Part shown: positions 27,302-34,078 of the stretch, in pieces
Numbering within the stretch: the first letter of the stretch is position 1
Layout of the letters: each line of letters starts with the position of its first letter
The notes under the pieces: model-generated
The model's database searches: none
Told to the model about the DNA's origin: nothing
What the model saw: only the letters and a program-made list of their open reading frames with translations
Assembly: GCF_021018745.1 (NCBI RefSeq)
Contig: NZ_CP063845.1
Span: 3,348,001 to 3,412,000 of the forward strand
Length of the DNA stretch: 64,000 nt
Source of the DNA: Gloeobacter morelensis MG652769
GTDB lineage: Bacteria > Cyanobacteriota > Cyanobacteriia > Gloeobacterales > Gloeobacteraceae
Direction of reading: 5' to 3'
Made by a program: the position numbers and the translations under genes

Positions 27302-28360
27302 CTAGACCCGGTGGGAGAGGGCGCCGTTGCGGCTTGCGAGCACCGCCCGGTAGGCCGCTTCGTAGCCGTCGGTCATGCGCTCGACGGTGAACTGGCGCAT
27401 GACGTGGTCGCGGCAGTCCTGGCGGCGGATCGTCTCGATCCGGCCGACCCGCTCCGCCATCTCCTCGATACTGTGCACCAGATAGCCGGTCCGACCGTCG
27501 AGAACGACCTCGGGAGCCGCCCCCATCGCCATGGCCAAAACCGGCGTACCACAGGCCATCGACTCGATCATCACCAGGCCGAAAGGCTCCCGCCAGGTGA
27601 TCGAAAAGAGCGTCGCCACCGCCCCGGCGAGCAAGGACGCTTTTTCTGGGTGGCTCACTTCCCCCAGGTACTGAATCTGCTTGCCGTCGATTTGGGGTTT
27701 GACCTGCTCCTGGTAAAACTCGCGATCCACCGGATCGACCTTGCCGGCCATCTTGAGCGTCCAGCCGGTGCGGCGGGCCACTTCGATGGCCTGCAGCGGG
27801 CCTTTCTCCGGGGAGATGCGCCCCACAAAAGCCAGGTAGGGCTCCCCGGCGTCGGGCTCGGCTTGAAAGCAATAAAGGTTCGAATCGATGCCGTTGTAGA
27901 CGGTACTCAGGTAATTGAGACCCAGAGTGTAGTCGCGCTGGGCCTCGCTGATGCTGATGTAGGGCTGTTGGCAGCACTGGCGATAAATTTTGCTGTTGTC
28001 GGCGGTAAAAATCCCGTGGAGGGTGTGCACGGTCGGCGTCTTCACCAGACCCGCATAAGGCAAGGCCGCGCAACCGATGTGGGAGTGGATGACATCGAAC
28101 GCTTCGGCCATCTCGTAGACCCGGCTCATCTGCATCATCTCGTAGATGCCGGGCTCGCGGATGCGCTCATCTAGCCTCAGGGCGCGGTCGTGGACCGAGT
28201 GGAGCGCCGCCAGGGTCTGGGAATCCCCCGAAGCAAAAAGCGTCACCTCGTGGCCCCGCCTCACCAGCTCGTCGGTCACCAAGCCCACCACCAGTTCAAT
28301 GCCACCGTAACCGGGAGGGGGTACGCGCTCGTATAGAGGAGCCACCTGTGCAATGCGCAT
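27302..28360 (-). CDS. GT4-family glycosyltransferase
   Basis: 352 residues. GT4 retaining glycosyltransferase with a GT-B fold: MRIAQVAPLYERVPPPGYGGIELVV at the N-terminus binds acceptor, and the C-terminal donor site shows FVGRISPEKGPLQAIEVA, FSITWREPFGLVMIESMACGTPVLAMAMGAAPEVV, with the E-x7-E type motif as EPFGLVMIE. It transfers a sugar from a nucleotide-sugar donor; the acceptor is unknown. Its pairing with the downstream debranching-like enzyme suggests one carbohydrate pathway, perhaps a glycogen-like or compatible-solute polymer. It is preceded by the long AT-rich control region. Confidence 0.92.
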   Translation of the reverse strand: MRIAQVAPLYERVPPPGYGGIELVVGLVTDELVRRGHEVTLFASGDSQTLAALHSVHDRALRLDERIREPGIYEMMQMSRVYEMAEAFDVIHSHIGCAALPYAGLVKTPTVHTLHGIFTADNSKIYRQCCQQPYISISEAQRDYTLGLNYLSTVYNGIDSNLYCFQAEPDAGEPYLAFVGRISPEKGPLQAIEVARRTGWTLKMAGKVDPVDREFYQEQVKPQIDGKQIQYLGEVSHPEKASLLAGAVATLFSITWREPFGLVMIESMACGTPVLAMAMGAAPEVVLDGRTGYLVHSIEEMAERVGRIETIRRQDCRDHVMRQFTVERMTDGYEAAYRAVLASRNGALSHRV

Positions 28361-28900
28361 CTATTTTCTCCATTACTGTTTACCGGATGACCGCTGCAAT
28401 TACTCTGCACCGCTTGTGCACGACGGTCGTCAAGTACGGAAAATCCTGTTCTGCGCAAGTATAGGGGCATTCGGCCGCTGCAGCGCATCTGCCCTGGGAA
28501 GGAGCAAGGCTGTCGACAAACTTACCCGTGCAGACCAAAAAATCATGCGGCCGACACTGCCGTCAACCCCAGGGCCGGACCGCCCTCAAATTTTTGATGC
28601 CGATATTCTAAAGATTTCTTCCCTAAAAGTGCCCTGTCACGCACGACCGCAAAACGGTTGTCGTGGGATTTTCACTCTCTATCTCGCCAGGTATTCGTGT
28701 CCATTCAGCATCCGGATTGTTGAAAATCAAACACTCTGGAGACTCCTACCCACACAACAGATACTCAAATGCCATCAGCTCCACTGATAAATCCCGATCC
28801 AAATCCATTGATCTTTAGATGTATGTTGAACTACTTTGCTGTTGCAATGAAAGGGCTCTCTGTTATTTCATGATTTTGTGAGATTGCGCTGAAAAAGAAT

Positions 28901-28919
28901 GCAAATGCCTTTCATTTGC
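28901..28919. repeat. inverted repeat GCAAATG-N5-CATTTGC
   Basis: A perfect 7-bp palindrome with a 5-bp spacer, about 130 bp upstream of the HDO gene. It could be an operator for a dimeric regulator; no T-run follows, so it is not a terminator. Confidence 0.5.
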
Positions 28920-28986
28920 TGTCCCTATTCTTTTGTAAGGGCGATACTGTTAAAGCATCGAAGGGAACGAACAGGGTTTGCTGTTG

Positions 28987-29012
28987 ACGACAAATAGCAA
29001 CTTATTTGTCGT
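28987..29012. promoter_or_regulatory. perfect 9-bp inverted repeat upstream of the HDO gene
   Basis: ACGACAAAT at 28987-28995 and ATTTGTCGT at 29004-29012 form a perfect palindrome with an 8-bp spacer, 39 bp before the HDO start. Its place fits an operator overlapping the promoter or a leader-RNA stem. No poly-T tail follows. Confidence 0.5.
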
Positions 29013-29050
29013 TGTTGTGTGCTTGAAAATAAGCGTATTGGGAGCAGAAT

Positions 29051-29974
29051 ATGCAGACGCTTGATGCCTCAGCAAAAGAGCGCCATAGTGCGCAATTGGT
29101 GGTGAGTGTTCATGGTAGCGGCGACGCCCCTTGCCTGCAGGCTGCCGAGGTGATGCGGCAGGTGGCAGCCAGGCGCAAAGGTTCTGTGCAGGTGCTCGCG
29201 TTGCCCCTTGATCCAAGCGCCCCGTTGGGGGAGGCCGACGGATTGCCTGTGATTGCCTTCGGCCAAAGGAAGGTTTATACAGGCTGCCCTACGCTGGAGC
29301 AGGCGGAAGAGCTGATTCGATGTGAAGAAATCGCAAGTCGCGTTTCGAAGTATGCCATCGACAAGAGCGCCGTGGTGCGTCTTTTTGCCGAGGGCGAAGT
29401 GGCCGTCGATCCGGCGGCCCTCGCGCACTACTATCCGATTTCGCTCGACTTTCCGATTTTTTTGGCTAGGGCGATTGGACATGTCCGCGACGAGAATGCC
29501 CGCCTGCTGCTGGTGGGCAACCTCTATGAGGAGCACGGTAATCTCGATGCCAGCCAGACCCATCCTGAGCTATTTCGCAACTATATCCGCGCCCTCGACT
29601 TGAACCCGGATGCGTTTGTCAATCTCGACAATGCGCCCGCCGCCGCGGTTGTCGAGCGCTACAACGCAGTTTGCGCCGAAGGGCCTGATCACCGCGCCCT
29701 TGCGATGCTCTACGGATTTGAAAAACAGTTCAGCCCGATCTGCACGCTGCTTGCCGCCGGGTTGCGCCGACTGGAACTCGACGAGGATGCCGTTCGCTTC
29801 TTCGATGTCCACTCCGAAGTCGACGTCGATCACGCCGAACAGTTGCGCTTCGCACTGTTCGGGGCGTGTGACAGCCCACGCAAATGGGAGGAGGCGCTCG
29901 AAGTCGCGGTCGAAGCGAGCGGGCTGCTTTACCATTTCTTCGATACCACCCTCAAACCCGTCCCGCACGCGTAG
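29051..29974 (+). CDS. thioredoxin-fold / haem-oxygenase-like diiron oxidase (HDO) fusion
   Basis: 307 residues in two parts. Residues 15-95 look like a thioredoxin-type fold without CxxC (LVVSVHGSGDAPCLQ, then LPVIAFGQRKVYTG). Residues 105-300 resemble the TenA/PqqC-like HDO superfamily, with LLLVGNLYEEHGN (Glu160/161, His162), LYGFEKQFSP (Glu224) and FDVHSEVDVDH (His254, Asp258, His261, the H-x3-D-x2-H pattern). Known HDO enzymes use two irons and O2 to oxidise or cleave amino or fatty acids. Substrate unknown. The ligase gene follows 7 nt after the stop. The start follows GGGAGCAG. Confidence 0.72.
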   Translation: MQTLDASAKERHSAQLVVSVHGSGDAPCLQAAEVMRQVAARRKGSVQVLALPLDPSAPLGEADGLPVIAFGQRKVYTGCPTLEQAEELIRCEEIASRVSKYAIDKSAVVRLFAEGEVAVDPAALAHYYPISLDFPIFLARAIGHVRDENARLLLVGNLYEEHGNLDASQTHPELFRNYIRALDLNPDAFVNLDNAPAAAVVERYNAVCAEGPDHRALAMLYGFEKQFSPICTLLAAGLRRLELDEDAVRFFDVHSEVDVDHAEQLRFALFGACDSPRKWEEALEVAVEASGLLYHFFDTTLKPVPHA

Positions 29975-29981
29975 GAATGCC

Positions 29982-31043
29982 ATGGAAAAGCGCAGCTTAT
30001 TCTTCGAGCCGGGTCACCCGAACGCGGTCTCCACCGAACAGCGGGCCGCCTTGCTGCTGGAGGCGGTGCGCGCCCAGGTCGCCTTTGCCCACCGGCATGT
30101 GCCCTTCTGGGCCGATCGGCTGCAAAAACACGGCCTCCCCCCCGCCCTCGACAGCCTCGAAGAATTTGCCGCCCTACCGCCGATGACCAAGGCGGAATTG
30201 CGGCTGCTTTCGCCGTGGGATTTGCTGCCGGACGCCAGTCGAAGCCGTTTGTATCTGTGCCGCGCCACGAGCGGCACGACTGGCGTTCCCGCTTCGTTTT
30301 TTTGGACCCGGCCCGACTGGCAGGCCCTCGCGATGACCCTGGCGGCGCTGCTCGAGATCCACAGGCCACGGACCCTCCTGCAACTGGTCGCCTTCAACGG
30401 CTACCACCAGGGCCACCTGATGGGGCCGGCCTACGACGACGGTCTGCGGCAGATGGGAGCCACCGTCATCCCCCGCCACTACCTGGCCGACGACGAAGCT
30501 TCGACAGTCCAGCAAATCGAAACGTTCGGGTGCAACACCCTGGTACTTGCCCAGCGCTCGGGCCTCAAAAAAAGCGGCAAGACGGTCGAAGATTTGTTGC
30601 GCCACGAGCCGCAGCTGTTCCGCCGCCACGGCATCCGCTGGTGGATAGGTTCGAGCAGCACGTTTACTCCCGAGTTGCGCGAGCGTGCCTGCGGGCAGGG
30701 GGCAACCGTCACCAACCTCTACGGCTCTTCTGAATTCGGCACCCTCGGGATCGCCTGCCGGGAGCACCCGGAGGAATTTCACCTGGCTTTGGGGCATGTC
30801 TACGTCGAGATCGTCGATGCCCGGGGGCGACCGGTGATGGCGGGACGCCGGGGTCGGGTAGTCATCACCCGCCTGCTCGGGCACGACCAGCAGCGGGGAG
30901 CTGTTCCCCAGGCGGGCTCGCAACTGTTGCGCCTCGACAACGGCGACGAAGCGCTTTTGGTGGATACAGCTTGTACCTGCGGGCTTACAACCCCCCGCAT
31001 CCGCGACATCGGTCGGGGTGGGGCGGCCGGGGCCGGGTTTTGA
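29982..31043 (+). CDS. PaaK-like AMP-forming ligase lacking the C-terminal lid domain
   Basis: 353 residues. It adenylates a carboxylic acid with ATP. The P-loop CRATSGTTGVPASFF, the NLYGSSEFG motif and the late CTCGLTTPRIRDIGR hinge match phenylacetate-CoA ligase/coenzyme-F390-synthetase-like proteins. After the hinge the protein stops within 7 residues (GGAAGAGF), where relatives continue for about 90-100 residues that form the mobile lid needed for the thioester step. A strong terminator follows directly. ATG 29982 lies 7 nt after the HDO stop, so the pair is co-transcribed and probably works on the same substrate. Confidence 0.82.
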   Translation: MEKRSLFFEPGHPNAVSTEQRAALLLEAVRAQVAFAHRHVPFWADRLQKHGLPPALDSLEEFAALPPMTKAELRLLSPWDLLPDASRSRLYLCRATSGTTGVPASFFWTRPDWQALAMTLAALLEIHRPRTLLQLVAFNGYHQGHLMGPAYDDGLRQMGATVIPRHYLADDEASTVQQIETFGCNTLVLAQRSGLKKSGKTVEDLLRHEPQLFRRHGIRWWIGSSSTFTPELRERACGQGATVTNLYGSSEFGTLGIACREHPEEFHLALGHVYVEIVDARGRPVMAGRRGRVVITRLLGHDQQRGAVPQAGSQLLRLDNGDEALLVDTACTCGLTTPRIRDIGRGGAAGAGF

Positions 31044-31050
31044 ACCCAAA

Positions 31051-31080
31051 AAAGCGGCGCACCGACCGGTGCGCCGCTTT
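31051..31080. terminator. bidirectional hairpin terminator
   Basis: A perfect 13-bp stem (31051-31063 and 31068-31080) with a GACC loop; A-run on the left and T-run on the right. It separates the ligase gene (plus) from the protease gene (minus) and can stop transcription from both sides. Confidence 0.85.
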
Positions 31081-31100
31081 GGTGACTTTGCAACCGGTTG

Positions 31101-33902
31101 CTACGGCAGCGGCGCGTTCACGGCCGCCTCGGCGTTGATAAAGCCGAAGCCGTCCAGAGTCGAATAGCCCTTGCCGATTTTGTTGGTGAACACCCCGCTA
31201 AGCTGAGCGCCCGAGGCGAGGGTGCCGGTGAAGGTGACCCCGCCGGCGACGACGGTCCCCTGCGGAATCAGCACCCCGTCGCCGAGCAGGTCGGCGGAGT
31301 TGCCGCCCGCCGCCGAGGGCGGATTGAAGGCGGTCGGAAATTCGTCGCGATCGATGCCGAAGGTCAGCAGGCTGCCGGGGCCGAACATGCCGGGGGTGAG
31401 GGTGACGGCCAGCGTGCTCGATTGGCCTGCCGCACCCGGTGAGGGCGGCGTCGGCCCGAGGGTGCCGGTGACGTCGGAGGCACTCAGGCCGCGGGTGATC
31501 CCGACCGTAAACGGCAAACCGGAGCCGTCGCGCGAGTCGAAGACCAGACCTGGATCGCTGGTGGCCCCGGTGGGATTGCCGGTGGTGCCGTCCAGGGTGA
31601 AGCGCTCCAGGCTGCCCGCGCCGGTGAAAGTGACCCGGAAGAAGTTCGGATCGGTCTGGGAGGTGAGGCTGCCGTCGCCCACCGCCTTGAAGGTGACCCG
31701 CGCACCGCCCAGGCGCACAAGGCCGCTGGCGAAGTACGGGTCGAGGTCGTGGGGGAAGGCGCTCTGCTGGAGGATCGTCTTCATCTGGGCGGGGGTCACC
31801 GAGAAAGGACCGCCGTTTTTGTCGAGCACCAGCGCGGCGATGGCGGCGGCGTGGGGGGCGGCGGCGCTGGTGCCAAAAAAGTTCGCGAAGCGGTCCGGAT
31901 CGGCAGTGCTGTCGCCCACCGAAGGCACCGGCGAGGGGAAGAAGGTGTTGTTGGCGCCGTCCATGGCGGCCATGTCGGGCTTGAGGCGCACCTCAGGGAC
32001 CGGCAGGCGGTTGCCTGCAGTGTCGAAGAAGATCGTCACCGGACCGCCGGAGGTGAAGCTTTCGGGGATAAACGGCGGGAAGAAGGCGTAGGCCGCTACT
32101 CCATTGCCGCCCGCCGCCGAGTTGTGGCCGAAGGTGACCGGGTAGTCGTAGGCGAAGTATTCGGTCGGTTCGCCCGTGGTGAACCAGACGTAGCGCAATT
32201 TGCTCGCCGGGGTGGGCGAAGGAGCCGGGGTGTTGGCCCGGGCGATCACCAGTTGCACCGTATCGAGGCCCGACAGCCCCGCCAGTTCTAGAGGCCGGTT
32301 GGCGCCGATATTGTTGGTGGCTGCGGCACCGATAAAGTTGCCGTCCACGTCAAAAAACAGCGCGTTGAAATCAGAAGTAACCGGCAGGGCGCCGGTAATT
32401 TCGTTGGCGGTGATCGTAAACGGCCCAGTGTCGCCCTGGAAACCGGAAACCTCGACCGTGTACGTCCCGGCGACATCGGCGGTAAACCCGAGCACCTCGG
32501 GGCTGGTGCCGGTGTCGATCGTCTGCAGGACTGTACCCGCCGGATCTCTAAGCGTCAGCACGATGTCGAGATCCCCCGAGGGCACGCCGTCTGCAAAGAC
32601 CTGCACGGATTGTCCGGCACCCACGGCAATCGGGAAACTGGCCACCGGCTGGGCGGCGGTGATCGTGCCGCTGCTGTCGAGCAGCGTCTCGCCCAGGGGA
32701 ATTTCCGCGTCGTAGGGGTCGTCCCACTGCAGCACCAGCGTGCCGCCCGCCGCCGGGTCGAGGCGGATCGACTGGGCAATATCGAGTCCTTGGGGGTTGA
32801 AGTTGTGGAAGCCCCCGGCGTACAGCGCACTGGGGATGCCCGCGAGCTTGATGTTGGTGCCCGCCAGGGCGGCGGGGGCGGCCGGTACCAGCCTCAAGTC
32901 CGAGAAGTACGCCTGGGTGGAAGGCCGGTTGCCGGCCGAGGAGAAGTAGGCCACACCCTGGGCGGCCACCTCGTCCACCGCCTGGGCGATGATGCCGTCG
33001 GTAAAGAACGGTTCAGACAGATAGATGATGTCGTCCACAATCACGCTGGCACCACACCCCAGGGTCGGATCGGCGAGATTGCGGATGTTGTTGGCGAAAT
33101 TCACCTCGCCGCCGGTGGCGGTGGCAAAGCACAGCTTCGCCTTGGGAGCGAGGTCGTGGATAATCTGCAGCATCGCCCGGCCCTCGTCGATGTCATCGGA
33201 GGCGCCGTCCTGGAGCACCACCACCGGTTGGGCGTTGTTCGGATTGCCCGGGCCGGGCAGATCGCCCGAGGCGACGTCGTCCGCCGCCCGGATAGTGAGC
33301 GGAAAACCGCCCAGATCCACTGCAGCCGTATCGTAGCTGTCGGAGAGGGCGCCCACGGTGATGCCGCCGCCGTCGATACCGGCGGGGAGCTTGTCCACCC
33401 GGTGCTGGACGACGCCCTGGCTGGTGGTGGCCCCCACATCGGTGACCGGCCGGGGTACCAGGTGCACCGCCGAAACCCCCGGTAGCCCCGCCAGCTTCGC
33501 GACCAGGGCGGGCGGCACGAACGCCTCGAAGACCCCGGCGCGGTAGCGGTCGCTCTCGGCGGTGATGCGCAGATCTTGCCAGTCGGTTCTGCCCTGCAGG
33601 GTGCGTTTGATCCCGGAGAGCGACTGCTTGCGGTTGAGGTGCACCGAGACCAGCACCCGGTTTTGTTTGTCGAACTGGGCCAGTTTGGTGAAATTCAAGC
33701 CGCGCCGGACGGCGGTCCGATTGAGCTGCCCCTTCTGCGCCTCGAACTGCTGGAGAAGCGGGGCGAGACCGGCGCCCAGATTGGCAGGCAGGCCAGAGGG
33801 TTTGGCCAGGGCAGGCGACACCGCCACGCCGAGGCCGAGGGCCAGACACGATGCGACAAAGCTCGTGCGGCGGGTGCTGGAGGGTAGAAAAAGTCGATGC
33901 AT
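31101..33902 (-). CDS. secreted S53/S8-like serine protease, copy 1
   Basis: 933 residues with a signal peptide (TSFVASCLALGLGVAVSPALA). The catalytic domain has ITVGALSDSYDT, DEGRAMLQIIHDLAPKAKLCFATA, the oxyanion region GASVIVDDIIYL and the Ser motif FFGTSAAAPHAAAIAAL. A Glu (DEGRAM) stands where subtilisins have the catalytic His, closer to the Glu/Asp/Ser set of sedolisins. The rest is beta-rich: a pre-peptidase C-terminal-like segment (GDLDIVLTLRDPAGTVLQTIDTG) is inserted and a C-terminal module ends at GFGFINAEAAVNAPLP. ATG 33902 directly opens the signal peptide. It is a tandem paralogue of the next gene. Confidence 0.87.
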   Translation of the reverse strand: MHRLFLPSSTRRTSFVASCLALGLGVAVSPALAKPSGLPANLGAGLAPLLQQFEAQKGQLNRTAVRRGLNFTKLAQFDKQNRVLVSVHLNRKQSLSGIKRTLQGRTDWQDLRITAESDRYRAGVFEAFVPPALVAKLAGLPGVSAVHLVPRPVTDVGATTSQGVVQHRVDKLPAGIDGGGITVGALSDSYDTAAVDLGGFPLTIRAADDVASGDLPGPGNPNNAQPVVVLQDGASDDIDEGRAMLQIIHDLAPKAKLCFATATGGEVNFANNIRNLADPTLGCGASVIVDDIIYLSEPFFTDGIIAQAVDEVAAQGVAYFSSAGNRPSTQAYFSDLRLVPAAPAALAGTNIKLAGIPSALYAGGFHNFNPQGLDIAQSIRLDPAAGGTLVLQWDDPYDAEIPLGETLLDSSGTITAAQPVASFPIAVGAGQSVQVFADGVPSGDLDIVLTLRDPAGTVLQTIDTGTSPEVLGFTADVAGTYTVEVSGFQGDTGPFTITANEITGALPVTSDFNALFFDVDGNFIGAAATNNIGANRPLELAGLSGLDTVQLVIARANTPAPSPTPASKLRYVWFTTGEPTEYFAYDYPVTFGHNSAAGGNGVAAYAFFPPFIPESFTSGGPVTIFFDTAGNRLPVPEVRLKPDMAAMDGANNTFFPSPVPSVGDSTADPDRFANFFGTSAAAPHAAAIAALVLDKNGGPFSVTPAQMKTILQQSAFPHDLDPYFASGLVRLGGARVTFKAVGDGSLTSQTDPNFFRVTFTGAGSLERFTLDGTTGNPTGATSDPGLVFDSRDGSGLPFTVGITRGLSASDVTGTLGPTPPSPGAAGQSSTLAVTLTPGMFGPGSLLTFGIDRDEFPTAFNPPSAAGGNSADLLGDGVLIPQGTVVAGGVTFTGTLASGAQLSGVFTNKIGKGYSTLDGFGFINAEAAVNAPLP

Positions 33903-34012
33903 ACAGGTGATTCCACGCTTTGGGCAGAACCGCAGGATTATATAGGCCGCCTCCAGCCGAAATCTAGTGGGCTCTGTTACCGCGAGGCCGGCTCGGCCCG
34001 TGCAAAGAAGGC

Positions 34013-34037
34013 GGGCCACCGCTTTGGACGGTGGCCC
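34013..34037 (-). terminator. hairpin terminator of protease copy 2
   Basis: A perfect 9-bp stem (34013-34021 and 34029-34037) with a 7-nt loop, downstream of the second protease on its strand and followed by a modest T-rich stretch (TTCTTT). It separates the two tandem proteases, so they are probably not one transcript. Confidence 0.6.
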
Positions 34038-34078
34038 GGGTCAATGTGAATTTTCCTCGCGTTGCGTGAAAAGGTGAA

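Larger units (their letters stand above)
28361..29050 (+). other. long AT-rich intergenic control region
   Basis: A 690-bp divergent gap between the glycosyltransferase (minus) and the HDO gene (plus), visibly more AT-rich than its surroundings. The open frame at 28353-28787 has no coding character. Two perfect inverted repeats lie in its right-hand end (28901-28919 and 28987-29012). No tRNA was seen. A small RNA or an operator array could sit here. Confidence 0.6.

Noticed and set aside
28353-28787. A 144-residue plus-strand frame in the intergenic region
   Set aside because: No ribosome site, composition unlike neighbouring genes, overlaps the glycosyltransferase start, no recognisable domain.
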